From Segatella copri (lineage in GTDB: Bacteria > Bacteroidota > Bacteroidia > Bacteroidales > Bacteroidaceae): a stretch of DNA of 64,000 nucleotides. The translations under genes were made by a program, and so were the position numbers. The stretch covers positions 992,001 through 1,056,000 of the forward strand of contig NZ_JAPDUW010000001.1 in the NCBI RefSeq assembly GCF_026015295.1. The letters run 5' to 3'. A model generated the notes under the pieces. The model made no database searches. It was not told the DNA's origin and saw only the letters and a list, made by a program, of their open reading frames with translations. This document shows, in pieces, positions 28,518 to 38,007 of this stretch (position 1 is the first letter of the stretch; every line of letters starts with the position of its first letter).

Positions 28518-30338
28518 CTAGAGCATTTCAGCCAGTTCCAGCCATCTCATTTCCTTCTCATCAAGTTCATCCTTGATTTCAGGCAGGCGTTTGCTTTTCT
28601 CCGTCAGTTCCTCAACCGATAGATTTCCGCTGCAGAGTTCCTCTTCCAGCTTCTTCTGTTCCTCGGTCAGCGCATCTATTTCCTGGGTCAGCTGCTCATA
28701 TTCGCGCTTCTCCTTGTAGCTCATCTTGCGCTTGTTCTCAAAATTGGCGTCGCGCTTGGCCGTGCCAGCTCCGTCGCTTTCTGCCGTAGCATTTCCGTTC
28801 TTTGCCGGTTTCGCCTGTTCCGCCTCGTCCTTCGCCTGCATCCGGCTCCATTCCCTGTACTGCGTATAGTTGCCTGGGAAATCCTGTATTTCGCCTTCGC
28901 CCTTGAAAACCAGCAGATGGTCTACTACCTTGTCCATGAAATAGCGGTCGTGGCTCACCACGATGACGCAACCCGCAAAATCCTGAAGATATTCTTCCAG
29001 TACCTGCAGCGTCTGGATGTCGAGGTCGTTGGTCGGCTCGTCCAGCACCAGGAAGTTCGGATTCCTCATCAGCACCGTACAGAGGTAAAGCTTGCGCTTC
29101 TCGCCGCCGCTCAGCTTGTAAACGTAGTTGTGCTGCTCCTCGGGCGTAAAGAGGAAGAACTGCAGAAACTGCGAAGCCGTCATGTGCTTGCCGCCCAGAT
29201 CTATGTAATCGGCAATCTCCGTAATCACGTCAATCACCTTCTGGTCTTCACGGAATTTCAGTCCCTCCTGCGAGAAATAGCCGAAGCGAACCGTCTCACC
29301 GATGTCAAACTTGCCGCTGTCGGGCTGAACCTCGCCCAGCAGCATCTTGATGAAGGTCGATTTTCCCGTTCCGTTATTACCCACAATGCCCATCTTCTCG
29401 AAGCGGGCAAAGTTGTAGTAGAAGTTGTCGAGAATCACCTTTTTCTGTCCCCTGTCGTCGAAAGCCTTGCTCACATACTGGCATTCAAAAATCTTCGAAC
29501 CTATATAAACGGTAGAAGCCTTCAGCCTTACCTGCCGGTCTTCGATGCGCTGCTTCGCCACCTTCTCCAACTCGTAGAAAGCATCCTCGCGATATTTCGC
29601 CTTGTGTCCGCGCGCCTGAGGCTGACGGCGCATCCAGTCGAGTTCCCTGCGGTAGAGATTCTTCGAATGCTGAATTTCGGCTCTCAGATTGTCCATTCTC
29701 TCCTGCCTCTTCTCCAGATAATAGGCATAATTGCCGCGGTAGGTGTAGATGGTGCGATCGTCGAGTTCCAGAATCGTATTGCACACCTTGTCCAGGAAGA
29801 ATCGGTCGTGCGTAACCATGAAGATGGTCTTGTTGCCGCGGTTCAGATAACCTTCCAGCCACTCTATCATCTCCAGGTCCAGGTGGTTGGTCGGCTCGTC
29901 CAGCATCAGGAAGTCGGGTTCCGTAATCAGCACATTCGCCAGCGCCACTCGCTTCTGCTGTCCGCCGCTGAGCTGTCCCATCGGCTGTTCCAGGTTGGTA
30001 ATGTGCAGCTGTGTGAGAATCTGTTTCGCCTTCAGCACCTTCTCCGGATCATCCTCATGATTGAAGCACGCCTGCAGCACACTTTCCTCCGGATCAAACT
30101 GCGGCGACTGCTCCAGATAGCCCACCTTCAAGTCGCGTCGGTAGATGATGTCTCCGCTCTCGTGTCCCTCTTTATCCATCAGCACCGACATGAGTGTAGA
30201 CTTTCCCGTGCCGTTTCTCGCCACGAGTCCCACTTTCTGTCCTTCAGCGATAGAGAAGGAAATATTATCAAAAAGAACCTGTGCACCAAAGCGTTTGGTG
30301 AGGTTTTGAACGTCTAAATAGGGTATTTGACTAGCCAT
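28518..30338 (-). CDS. ABC-F family ATPase (Uup/EttA-like)
   Basis: A 606-residue cytoplasmic protein with two ABC domains and no membrane segments. Walker A motifs ARNGTGKST and GNNGTGKST; signatures LSGGQQKRVALA and LSGGEKRKLYL; Walker B LMLDEPTNHLD and LVLDEPTNDLD. The linker (about 235-310) is basic and the C-terminus is a coiled coil (about 530-600), as in Uup. ABC-F proteins act on ribosomes or branched DNA. Start 30338 is preferred because the predicted transcript begins near 30348, downstream of an ATG at 30419. Confidence 0.92.
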   Translation of the reverse strand: MASQIPYLDVQNLTKRFGAQVLFDNISFSIAEGQKVGLVARNGTGKSTLMSVLMDKEGHESGDIIYRRDLKVGYLEQSPQFDPEESVLQACFNHEDDPEKVLKAKQILTQLHITNLEQPMGQLSGGQQKRVALANVLITEPDFLMLDEPTNHLDLEMIEWLEGYLNRGNKTIFMVTHDRFFLDKVCNTILELDDRTIYTYRGNYAYYLEKRQERMDNLRAEIQHSKNLYRRELDWMRRQPQARGHKAKYREDAFYELEKVAKQRIEDRQVRLKASTVYIGSKIFECQYVSKAFDDRGQKKVILDNFYYNFARFEKMGIVGNNGTGKSTFIKMLLGEVQPDSGKFDIGETVRFGYFSQEGLKFREDQKVIDVITEIADYIDLGGKHMTASQFLQFFLFTPEEQHNYVYKLSGGEKRKLYLCTVLMRNPNFLVLDEPTNDLDIQTLQVLEEYLQDFAGCVIVVSHDRYFMDKVVDHLLVFKGEGEIQDFPGNYTQYREWSRMQAKDEAEQAKPAKNGNATAESDGAGTAKRDANFENKRKMSYKEKREYEQLTQEIDALTEEQKKLEEELCSGNLSVEELTEKSKRLPEIKDELDEKEMRWLELAEML

Positions 30339-30353
30339 TTTTATTTTTTTTGT

Positions 30354-30386
30354 GCAAAGATAGGCAAAATATTTGGCAGAAACAAA
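30354..30386 (-). promoter_or_regulatory. promoter of the ABC-F gene
   Basis: On the minus strand: TTTG (30386-30383), 20-base spacer, TATCTTTGC (30362-30354). Predicted start of transcription near 30348, about 10 bases before the ATG. Confidence 0.8.
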
Positions 30387-30404
30387 TTTTTTAATTATCT
30401 TTGC
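30372..30404 (+). promoter_or_regulatory. promoter of rho
   Basis: TTTG (30372-30375), 20-base spacer, TATCTTTGC (30396-30404). It overlaps the divergent ABC-F promoter by 15 bases. Confidence 0.8.
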
Positions 30405-30489
30405 ACACGAATTTATCAATCAATACCGTGTTTCCATTCAGAAACGCGACATTTCAGAAAGAAAATCATTAATATACAATATATAATAT

Positions 30490-32709
30490 ATGTATAGCAA
30501 AGAAGAATTACAAGCAAAGAGTGTCGTTCAGTTGAAGGACATTGCCAAGGAACTTGGAGCCAAGGTAAAGAAGAGCGATAACAAGGGAACTATCGTCTAC
30601 GCCATTCTCGACGCCCAGGCAGAACAGCCAGCTCCTGAAGCAGCCCCTAAGCGCAAGCGCACCCGCATTGCAACCAAGAAAGAAGACCGTGTTTATTCCG
30701 TACACGGCAATGAAGGAGAGAATTTCGACGTGCAGAAGAACCAGGTATTGGGTCCTAACGGCGGCGAGACTGCTCCTCAGGCTATGAGCGAAACTGCCCC
30801 AGCCCCAGCGGTTGAGGAAGAAATCCGGTTCAGCCCGGCAGAGCAGAGTTTACAATCATCTGCCCAGAAGCAGACTCTAAACCAATCAGGCGAAGACATC
30901 GAGGCTCAGGTACTTGCCAACTTCCCGAAACACCGCGGCAGAAGAAGCAAGGCTGAACTCGAAGCTATTGCAGAAGCCAGAGCAGCTGCCATCAGAAAGC
31001 ATCAGGCGGTAAAAGCCGAGCTAGAAGCGCAGATGGCGAAAGATGCACAGGAGACGGCTAACCAGCAGGCTGCTACTGAGGCAGAACAGCCGGAAGAGGC
31101 AACAGCCGATAACCAGCAGACTGCTCCTGAGCAGGCAGCACCTGAGCAAGCTGCCGTTCCTGAAGAGCAGTTCTCTGCCGGAAACGCTGAGAGCGCTAAC
31201 ATCAGCGGCGATTTGCAGGCGATGCTCCAGGCTAAGATGAATGCACAGAACGCAGCAGCAGCTCCAGCTCCGGCAGCAGCTCCGGCTCCAGCTGAGGAGG
31301 CAAAGGAAGAAGCTACTGAAAAAACTGCAACCGATAAGAAACAGGAGTCAGCTCCTATCCACTATACTGAAGGTATGAAGGTAGAACTCGATGCAGACGG
31401 AACCTGGAAGGGTGATCCGGGCGATGGAACCGATTTCATCCCGGTAGTCGACATTCCTATCGAAGACCAGGCTGCCATTCCTACTGTCGACATCTTCGAC
31501 CGTCCTACCACTCCGCAGACTTCTCACCAGCACACACCTGCTGCTGCCCCTGCAGCCAAGAACAAGCAGGAAGCACCAGCCTACGATTTCAGCAATCTCG
31601 TGAAATCCAACGGTGTGCTCGAAGTGATTTCAGAGGGCTACGGATTCCTGCGCAGCAGCGATTACAATTACCTTTCTTCACCGGACGATGTTTATGTAGC
31701 ATCCAGCTTCGTCAAGAAGTTCGGTCTGAAGACTGGCGATGTCATCGAGTGCAAGGTGCGTCCGCCTCACGAGGGCGAGAAATACTTCCCGCTCACCAGC
31801 ATCATCAAGATCAATGGCCGTGACCCGTCAGAGGTTCGTGACCGTGTTCCTTTCGAGCACCTCACCCCACTCTTCCCTGATGAGAAGTTCAATCTCTGTG
31901 GCGACCGCCGCACCACCAATCTCAGCACCCGCATCGTAGACCTCTTCTCGCCAATCGGTAAGGGTCAGCGTGCGCTCATCGTGGCTCAGCCTAAGACCGG
32001 TAAGACCATCCTCATGAAGGATATTGCCAACGCCATCGCAGCCAACCATCCTGAGGCTTACCTCATGATGCTGCTCATCGACGAGCGTCCTGAGGAGGTT
32101 ACCGACATGGCACGCACCGTGAATGCAGAGGTTATCGCCTCTACCTTCGACGAGCCAGCAGAGCGCCATGTCAAGATTGCCGGAATCGTGCTCGAGAAGG
32201 CTAAGAGAATGGTAGAATGCGGACACGATGTTGTCATCTTCCTCGATTCCATCACCCGTCTCGCCCGTGCCTACAACACCACAGCTCCTGCATCTGGTAA
32301 GGTGCTTACCGGTGGTGTAGATGCAAACGCCCTCCAGAAGCCTAAGCGTTTCTTCGGTGCTGCGCGTAACATCGAAGGCGGCGGTTCGCTCACCATCATC
32401 GCTACTGCCCTCATCGATACAGGTAGTAAGATGGATGAAGTCATCTTCGAGGAGTTCAAGGGAACAGGTAACATGGAGTTGCAGCTCGACCGCTCACTCA
32501 GCAACAAGCGCATCTTCCCTGCTGTCAACCTCATTTCTTCGTCTACCCGTCGCGACGATCTGCTGCAGGACAAGACAACGCTTGACCGCATGTGGATTCT
32601 GCGCAAGTATCTGTCAGATATGAACGCTATCGAGGCGATGAGCACCATCCACAAGAACATGCAGCATACTCGCAACAACGACGAGTTCCTGCTCTCTATG
32701 AATTCATAA
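30490..32709 (+). CDS. rho: transcription termination factor Rho with long N-terminal insertion
   Basis: A 739-residue hexameric RNA helicase; typical Rho is near 420. Residues 6-40 form the Rho N domain ([18 protein letters not shown]). Residues about 50-365 are an Ala/Glu/Gln/Pro-rich, probably disordered insertion. The RNA-binding OB fold starts at [20 protein letters not shown], and the ATPase has Walker [22 protein letters not shown] and [13 protein letters not shown]. Insertions of this kind are known in Bacteroidota Rho. A hairpin terminator follows the gene. Confidence 0.95.
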   Translation: MYSKEELQAKSVVQLKDIAKELGAKVKKSDNKGTIVYAILDAQAEQPAPEAAPKRKRTRIATKKEDRVYSVHGNEGENFDVQKNQVLGPNGGETAPQAMSETAPAPAVEEEIRFSPAEQSLQSSAQKQTLNQSGEDIEAQVLANFPKHRGRRSKAELEAIAEARAAAIRKHQAVKAELEAQMAKDAQETANQQAATEAEQPEEATADNQQTAPEQAAPEQAAVPEEQFSAGNAESANISGDLQAMLQAKMNAQNAAAAPAPAAAPAPAEEAKEEATEKTATDKKQESAPIHYTEGMKVELDADGTWKGDPGDGTDFIPVVDIPIEDQAAIPTVDIFDRPTTPQTSHQHTPAAAPAAKNKQEAPAYDFSNLVKSNGVLEVISEGYGFLRSSDYNYLSSPDDVYVASSFVKKFGLKTGDVIECKVRPPHEGEKYFPLTSIIKINGRDPSEVRDRVPFEHLTPLFPDEKFNLCGDRRTTNLSTRIVDLFSPIGKGQRALIVAQPKTGKTILMKDIANAIAANHPEAYLMMLLIDERPEEVTDMARTVNAEVIASTFDEPAERHVKIAGIVLEKAKRMVECGHDVVIFLDSITRLARAYNTTAPASGKVLTGGVDANALQKPKRFFGAARNIEGGGSLTIIATALIDTGSKMDEVIFEEFKGTGNMELQLDRSLSNKRIFPAVNLISSSTRRDDLLQDKTTLDRMWILRKYLSDMNAIEAMSTIHKNMQHTRNNDEFLLSMNS

Positions 32710-32804
32710 CCCCTCATCCGGGTTTAACCATACTAGAATATCCGGCAAAAGGCTCCGTTCATCGGCAGTCTTTACTAGATATAAATGAAGAGAGATTTGA
32801 AAGA

Positions 32805-32847
32805 GAAGGGCAAGTTCCATTTCCGGGATTTGCCCTTCGTGCTTTTT
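32805..32847 (+). terminator. terminator after rho
   Basis: GAAGGGCAA (32805-32813) pairs with TTGCCCTTC (32830-32838), followed by a T-rich tail. Confidence 0.75.
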
Positions 32848-32894
32848 TACTGTTTAAAATCATTAAAAAAATATTCCATTTCATTTTTTATTCG

Positions 32895-32903
32895 TATCTT
32901 TGC
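32895..32903 (+). promoter_or_regulatory. -7 box of the nucleoside phosphorylase gene
   Basis: TATCTTTGC; predicted start near 32910, leader about 60 bases. No clear TTTG at -33. Confidence 0.5.
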
Positions 32904-32969
32904 TTACCTAAACACAGAGGGTCGCAAAGCCCCAATATAAATAATGTATAACTTAAAATCAAAAGAACC

Positions 32970-33842
32970 ATGAGCAAATATTTTGCAGAATCAGAATTGA
33001 TTATCAATGAAGACGGAAGCTGCTTCCACCTTCATCTTCGCCCGGAACAAGTGGCTGATAAAGTAATCCTCGTTGGCGACCCAGGTCGCGTAGCCCTCGT
33101 AGCCTCCCATTTCGATGAGAAGGAATGCGAAGTTTCAAGTCGGGAATTCCACGCCATCACCGGCACATATAAAGGCAAGCGAATCACCGTGCAGAGCACC
33201 GGAATAGGATGCGATAATATCGATATCGTAGTCAACGAGCTCGATGCGCTGAAGAACATCGATTTCAAAACCCGCACCGAGAAACCCGAGCACACCACGC
33301 TCACCCTCGTGCGCATCGGAACCTGCGGCGGCCTGCAGCTCAACTGCCCTGCCGGAACCTTCGTAGCCTCGCAGAAGAGCATCGGTTTCGACGGACTCAT
33401 CAACTTCTATGCCCGTCGCAACGAAATCTGCGACCTCGAAACAGAGGCAGAATTCAAGCGCCAGGTAAAATGGAACGACCAGATTGGCAACCCATACTGT
33501 GTAGACAACAATCCGGAACTGCTCAACCAGATAGCCGGCGATGATATGGTACGCGGAATCACCATAGCCTGTGGCGGTTTCTACGGACCTCAGGGCCGCG
33601 AACTCCGTGCCCCACTTGCCGACCCGGAACTTAATCAGAAGATTGAAGCTTTCGAGTATAACGGTCTGCGCGTCAACAACTTCGAGATGGAGAGTTCAGC
33701 CCTTGCCGGTCTTTCCCTTCTCCTCGGGCATAAGGCATTAACCTGCTGCATGGTCATCGCCAACCGCCGTGCCCTCAGCGCCAACACCGGCTACAAGAGC
33801 ACCATCGACAAATTGATAAAAGTTGTATTAGATAGAATCTAG
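32970..33842 (+). CDS. nucleoside phosphorylase (uridine phosphorylase-like)
   Basis: A 290-residue NP-I family enzyme cleaving a nucleoside with phosphate to base and ribose-1-phosphate. Phosphate loop VGDPGRVALVA, core VRIGTCGGLQ, and the sugar-binding VNNFEMESSALAGLS are clear. The motif set favours uridine phosphorylase over purine types, but specificity is not certain. Confidence 0.88.
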   Translation: MSKYFAESELIINEDGSCFHLHLRPEQVADKVILVGDPGRVALVASHFDEKECEVSSREFHAITGTYKGKRITVQSTGIGCDNIDIVVNELDALKNIDFKTRTEKPEHTTLTLVRIGTCGGLQLNCPAGTFVASQKSIGFDGLINFYARRNEICDLETEAEFKRQVKWNDQIGNPYCVDNNPELLNQIAGDDMVRGITIACGGFYGPQGRELRAPLADPELNQKIEAFEYNGLRVNNFEMESSALAGLSLLLGHKALTCCMVIANRRALSANTGYKSTIDKLIKVVLDRI

Positions 33843-33859
33843 CTCCATTGCAGCAATAC

Positions 33860-33945
33860 GCCCTGAAAGGGCAGAAGCTCCTAGCCCAGGGCAACACCCT
33901 GGGTTAAAACAGCAAACAACCCTGTCGCCCTGAAAGGGCAAAAGC
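33860..33945. repeat. Bacteroidota-type intergenic GC-rich repeat cluster
   Basis: GCCCTGAAAGGGCAGAAGC (33860-33878) and GCCCTGAAAGGGCAAAAGC (33927-33945) flank a hairpin CCCAGGG-CAACA-CCCTGGG (33885-33903). Similar palindromic units recur between genes in many Bacteroidota chromosomes; function unknown. Confidence 0.8.
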
Positions 33946-33965
33946 TTTAAAATACGAATCAATAA

Positions 33966-35369
33966 ATGAAGAATCAAGAAGAATGTATCTGCGCCCTGGC
34001 AACCCCAGCCGGCGGTGCCATCGGAATCATCCGACTCAGTGGCTCTAACGCCATTACCATCACCGACAAAATCTTCCAGTCTGCCAACGGCAAATCCCTG
34101 GAAGAAGCCAAGCCCTACACGCTGCATTATGGCGAAATCAAGGATAAGGATGGCAACACCATCGATGATGTACTGGTGAGCGTGTTCCGTGCACCCCACA
34201 GTTATACAGGCGAGAACTCCACCGAGATTTCCTGTCATGGCAGCCGATACATTCTTCAGCAGGTTCTCCATCGCTTTACGGAGGTAGGATGTCGCCAGGC
34301 AGAACCGGGCGAATACACCCGTCGTGCCTATCTCAACGGAAAGATGGACCTCTCTCAGGCAGAAGCCGTAGCTGATCTCATCGCCTCTACCAACAAGGCA
34401 ACCCACAAGATGGCGCTCAGCCAACTGAAAGGTCATTTCAGCAACGAGCTCTCCCTCCTTCGCGAAAAATTATTAAAGATGACTTCGCTCCTGGAGTTGG
34501 AGCTCGACTTCAGCGACCACGAAGAACTGGAGTTTGCCGACCGCAGCGAACTCCAGGCACTAGCCGAAGAAATCAATCACAAGATTACCACCCTCGCCCA
34601 CTCCTTCGAAACCGGCAATGCCCTAAAGCAGGGAGTAGCCGTAGCCATCGTAGGCAAGACGAATGTGGGCAAGAGCACCCTGCTCAACCGTCTGCTCCAC
34701 GAGGAGAAGGCAATCGTGAGCGACATTCACGGAACCACCCGAGACGTAATCGAAGACACCACCCTCATCGACGGAATCACCTTCCGCTTTATTGACACAG
34801 CCGGAATCCGCAAGACGGATGATGTGGTAGAAAACATCGGAATAGAGCGCACTTTCCAGAAGATGGAAGAGGCGAAGATAGTAATCTGGCTATTGGATGA
34901 GCAGCCGTCAGCCTCAGAAATCAAGGAGATGAAGCTGAAGAACCAGGGCAAGAAGCTGCTGGTAGTATTTAATAAGATGGATAAACTTGAGAATGATAAA
35001 CTTGCGTTCGATAAGTTCACCCATTCCTGCGGCTCAGATTCCAGCGAACCAGAAGCCCCACTCTTCATCAGTGCCCGCACAGGCGAGAACGTTTCATCCC
35101 TGGAGCAGGCATTAGTAAGAGCCGCTGATATTCCAGAGATTACCGAGAACGACGTCATCATAACGAGTGCCCGCCACTACGAGGCCCTACTCCGTGCCCA
35201 TGATTCCCTCTCCCGAGTATTGGAGTCGATGGAAATGGGCATGAGCGGCGACATCATCGCCGAAGACCTGAAAATGGTATTGGAAGAATTGGGTGAAATC
35301 ACTGGCGGACAGATCAGTAGCCAGGAAACGCTAAATAATATCTTCAAGCACTTTTGCATCGGAAAGTAA
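33966..35369 (+). CDS. mnmE: tRNA uridine-5-carboxymethylaminomethyl synthesis GTPase
   Basis: A 467-residue GTPase that with MnmG modifies the wobble uridine of tRNAs. N-terminal folate-binding domain (CALATPAGGAIGIIRLSG), G domain with GKTNVGKSTLLN and FIDTAGIRKTDD, and the C-terminal FCIGK whose Cys is required for catalysis. The last codons (TTGCATCGGAAAGTAA) are the left att core of the adjacent element; the insertion leaves the reading frame intact. Confidence 0.95.
   Translation: MKNQEECICALATPAGGAIGIIRLSGSNAITITDKIFQSANGKSLEEAKPYTLHYGEIKDKDGNTIDDVLVSVFRAPHSYTGENSTEISCHGSRYILQQVLHRFTEVGCRQAEPGEYTRRAYLNGKMDLSQAEAVADLIASTNKATHKMALSQLKGHFSNELSLLREKLLKMTSLLELELDFSDHEELEFADRSELQALAEEINHKITTLAHSFETGNALKQGVAVAIVGKTNVGKSTLLNRLLHEEKAIVSDIHGTTRDVIEDTTLIDGITFRFIDTAGIRKTDDVVENIGIERTFQKMEEAKIVIWLLDEQPSASEIKEMKLKNQGKKLLVVFNKMDKLENDKLAFDKFTHSCGSDSSEPEAPLFISARTGENVSSLEQALVRAADIPEITENDVIITSARHYEALLRAHDSLSRVLESMEMGMSGDIIAEDLKMVLEELGEITGGQISSQETLNNIFKHFCIGK
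35354..35369. other. att core, left junction of element 1 (mnmE 3' end)
   Basis: TTGCATCGGAAAGTAA is repeated exactly at 52411-52426. It encodes the end of the conserved FCIGK-stop of MnmE, the same gene end used by Salmonella genomic island 1. Confidence 0.85.
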
Positions 35370-35411
35370 GTCGTGATAAACAACGATTAATATCGACAAC
35401 AAATGATAGTT

Positions 35412-35438
35412 AAGGTGCTCAAAATGAGCACCTTTCTT
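35412..35438 (+). terminator. terminator just inside element 1
   Basis: AAGGTGCTCA (35412-35421) and TGAGCACCTT (35425-35434) followed by TCTTTTT. It would stop mnmE transcription 43 bases past the junction. Confidence 0.85.
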
Positions 35439-35540
35439 TTTAGCCTTACTATTTGGTTATAATCAATGGTAAGGCTTTTTTAGCACCTTTTTGTACCGCT
35501 CTTGTACCTCCACTTTTCAAAAGTAATAATTTGAGACTCC

Positions 35541-35595
35541 ATTTTTGGCAAATGAGTGCAAGATTGCCGAGAGTTTTGGACAATGATGGACGATG
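35541..35595. promoter_or_regulatory. candidate arm-type recombinase sites, element 1
   Basis: ATTTTTGGC (35541-35549) and TTTTGGACA (35574-35582), with GATGGACGATG after it, are also found in the same order at the left end of element 2 (52545-52553, 52610-52618). Position between att core and the recombination genes suits arm sites of a tyrosine integrase; binding is inference. Confidence 0.4.
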
Positions 35596-35680
35596 ATATA
35601 AGACTATTGAAAATAAACGGAGTAATGACAGACGACTTTTTCTACAATAAATTAAGTAAAAAAGTATAAAAAGCGTACAA

Positions 35681-36613
35681 ATGACAGCAAGCAAAGAAAG
35701 AATTCTAAAAATTTGCGAGTATTGTGGGAAGAGCTTCTATGCATCAAAATCCACAACTCGTTATTGCTCCAAGCAATGCAACAGTTATGCCTATAAGGCA
35801 GCAAGACGTGAGGAGAAAGTAAAGATGGCTGAGACAATGAGCCACCGAAAAGCTTCCGAGAAATCCATGTCTGAAATCCTCGTTAAAGAATACCTCACTA
35901 TTCAAGAGGTCGCTATACTTTTGGGACTAAGCAGACAGACCATATATAATATGGTGTATAGTGGTAAGTTGCGAGCATCCAAGATTACTTCTCGTTTATC
36001 TTTAATCAGAAAGCGAGATATAGATTATCTTGTTGATAGTTTGCCATACACCACAAAAAAAAGTGCTTCAAAAGAAGCAGTTCATGCAAACCGAGAGCTA
36101 CCTGTTCCAGAATATTACTCTGCCAAGGAAATTGCAGAAGTCCACAACACTTATGAGACCGCCATCTATGAGATAGTCAAGAAAGTCAAGATTTCAAGAA
36201 TATCCATACAAGGAAGAGTATATTGGAACAAGAAAGAGGTGGATGATTATTTTGCACACCTGTCTCCAGATCCAACCATCAGTGAATGGATGACTGTTAT
36301 GGACATTCAACAGAAATATTGTATGACGAAAACAGCCGTATATAGTTTCGTTAGTCACAATGCTATTCCAAGAAAAATGGAAGGTAACAATGTCCTGTAT
36401 TCCAAACGTCATGTACAAATGGCAAAAGGTGAATCCGTAGAAGACCAGCTTTATTATACAATACCGGAGGCCATGAAGTTGTATGGTTTAAGTCAGGACC
36501 AGATTTATAAGCGTATCAAGAAATACGCTATTGAAAAGGTGAAGATTGGCAAGTATATCAAGATTTCCAAGCGAGATTTAGAGAAAGCTATCGGCAAGCC
36601 TAAGGTTATTTAG
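35681..36613 (+). CDS. zinc finger plus four tandem HTH modules
   Basis: A 310-residue protein. The N-terminus has a Cys4 treble-clef-like finger (C12, C15, C29, C33: CEYC...YCSKQC) and a basic helix. Four excisionase-type winged HTH modules follow at about 71-118, 145-193, 203-250 and 258-305, each starting with an aromatic-Thr/Ser helix (YLTIQEVAILLGLSRQTIY; YYTIPEAMKLYGLSQDQIY) and ending in a Lys/Tyr wing. A homologue with seven modules opens element 2. Location next to att and int suggests a recombination directionality or regulatory factor; function not established. Confidence 0.85.
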   Translation: MTASKERILKICEYCGKSFYASKSTTRYCSKQCNSYAYKAARREEKVKMAETMSHRKASEKSMSEILVKEYLTIQEVAILLGLSRQTIYNMVYSGKLRASKITSRLSLIRKRDIDYLVDSLPYTTKKSASKEAVHANRELPVPEYYSAKEIAEVHNTYETAIYEIVKKVKISRISIQGRVYWNKKEVDDYFAHLSPDPTISEWMTVMDIQQKYCMTKTAVYSFVSHNAIPRKMEGNNVLYSKRHVQMAKGESVEDQLYYTIPEAMKLYGLSQDQIYKRIKKYAIEKVKIGKYIKISKRDLEKAIGKPKVI

Positions 36614-36664
36614 CGGTTATCAAAAGGTTAAGTTGTACCCCATTACATAACTCTATTATTTTGC
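36612..36664 (+). promoter_or_regulatory. control module 1, upstream of the integrase
   Basis: AGCGGTT (36612-36618) followed by CCATTACATAACTC (36640-36653), six bases, then TTTG (36660-36663). The 14-mer and its distance to TTTG are repeated exactly at 38851-38874. It looks like a promoter/operator pair shared by int and the downstream HTH gene. Confidence 0.55.
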
Positions 36665-36737
36665 AATCGATTTCAAAGATCTCTTAATACGGGATCATAT
36701 ATGAAACATAAGTATCACATTATAAAAAGTAAACATC

Positions 36738-37844
36738 ATGGTAAATACATGTACAAGAGTTTCTCTTCGCCAAAGAGCGATTAAAAACGACCGTATTTCT
36801 CTTTATTTGGATTTCTATCCACCAGTACGCAACCCTGAGACTATGCAAATGAGTCGCAGGGAATATTTAGGTATCTATATCTATGCTCATCCAAAGAATG
36901 AGATGGAACGTGAGTTTAATACAGATATGCTCAACAAAGCAGAGGCCATCCGTTGTATCAGAACCCAATCACTCATCAATGAAGAATTTGGTTTTTTGGA
37001 CAAAACACGACAGAAAGCTGATTTTTTGGCATACTTTGAGAAGATGACACATAAGAAAGATGACAAGTGGACATGTGTCTACAAGCATTTCTTCAAATTT
37101 GTTCAAGGTCATTGTACATTTGGGGATGTGACAGTGGAACTTTGCAAAAAGTTCAGAGAGTATCTTCTGAATGCAAATCAGTTGAATCGAACAAAACAAA
37201 AGGTATCTCTCAACTCTGCAGCAGGTTACTACTCTACTTTCCGTGGTCTCTTAAAAATCGCCTATCGTGACAAGTGGCTGCGTGAGAACATCAATGACTA
37301 TCTGGACAAGATTGAGCCACAAGATGTAAAGAAGGAGTTTCTTACCCTCGATGAAGTAAAGCAGTTGGCAGCTACTCCTTGCGATATACCTGTACTGAAG
37401 TCTGCCTCCCTCTTTGCTTGCCTCACAGGATTGCGAATCAGCGACATCTTAAAATTGCGTTGGGAAGACTTCGAGATAGCTCCCGACCAAGGCTATTGCT
37501 TGCGTATTCGTACCCAGAAAACTCAGACCGAGGCAACCTTACCTATCAGCAACGAGGCATACGAACTATGTGGTGAACCAAGCACGGGTATCGTGTTCAA
37601 GGGATTGAAGCGCAGCATGATTAACCATCCCCTTAAAGCATGGTTGAAGAAGGCAGGAATCACCAAGCCATTTTCATTCCATTGCTTCCGGCACTCGTAT
37701 GCAACAATCCAAATCGCCTTAGGCACAGATATTTACACGGTTTCGAAGATGCTCACCCATAAGAATGTAAGCACAACACAGATATATGCCGACCTCGTGA
37801 ACGCAAAGAAAAGAGAGACAGCAAATAAGATTTCTCTTAAATAA
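36738..37844 (+). CDS. tyrosine recombinase / integrase of element 1
   Basis: A 368-residue phage-integrase family protein. N-terminal arm-binding and SAM-like core-binding domains (1-190) precede the catalytic domain. Catalytic residues are visible: Arg in CLTGLRISDILKLRWED, His-x-x-Arg in FHCFRHSYAT, the second His in LTHKNVSTTQIYAD, with the nucleophile Tyr in that last motif. It should catalyse att recombination at mnmE. A terminator follows within 25 bases. Confidence 0.93.
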   Translation: MVNTCTRVSLRQRAIKNDRISLYLDFYPPVRNPETMQMSRREYLGIYIYAHPKNEMEREFNTDMLNKAEAIRCIRTQSLINEEFGFLDKTRQKADFLAYFEKMTHKKDDKWTCVYKHFFKFVQGHCTFGDVTVELCKKFREYLLNANQLNRTKQKVSLNSAAGYYSTFRGLLKIAYRDKWLRENINDYLDKIEPQDVKKEFLTLDEVKQLAATPCDIPVLKSASLFACLTGLRISDILKLRWEDFEIAPDQGYCLRIRTQKTQTEATLPISNEAYELCGEPSTGIVFKGLKRSMINHPLKAWLKKAGITKPFSFHCFRHSYATIQIALGTDIYTVSKMLTHKNVSTTQIYADLVNAKKRETANKISLK

Positions 37845-37867
37845 ATCCATTGCATTCATTTCATGGT

Positions 37868-37904
37868 GCCCGATATTGAAAAAATGTTCAATATCGGGCT
37901 TTTT
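37868..37904 (+). terminator. terminator after the integrase
   Basis: GCCCGATATTGAA (37868-37880) pairs perfectly with TTCAATATCGGGC (37887-37899), followed by TTTTTAG. Confidence 0.9.
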
Positions 37905-37927
37905 AGTTAAAGGCTCCTAAAAGTTTT

Positions 37928-37951
37928 ACGTGAGTCACGCGTGACTCACGT
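37928..37951 (+). promoter_or_regulatory. perfect 24-bp palindrome, putative operator
   Basis: ACGTGAGTCACG is followed at once by its reverse complement CGTGACTCACGT. It lies 21 bases upstream of the -7 box at 37973, covering the -33 region of the promoter of the membrane-protein gene, so a dimeric regulator bound here would block or replace -33 recognition. Confidence 0.7.
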
Positions 37952-37972
37952 GTCTGTTTCTGCAGTTTTTCC

Positions 37973-37981
37973 TATTTTTGC
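37973..37981 (+). promoter_or_regulatory. -7 box of the element 1 membrane-protein gene
   Basis: TATTTTTGC fits TAnnTTTG; predicted start near 37988, 20 bases before the ATG at 38008. Confidence 0.6.
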
Positions 37982-38007
37982 ACCACAAATGATTAATAAT
38001 ACGCAAT

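Noticed and set aside
28917..30317. 466-residue open frame opposite the ABC-F gene
   Set aside because: Antisense shadow; all ATPase motifs are on the minus strand.
33860..33945. Possible CRISPR array from repeated GCCCTGAAAGGGC units
   Set aside because: Only two full units, self-complementary, with an unrelated hairpin between them and no cas genes.
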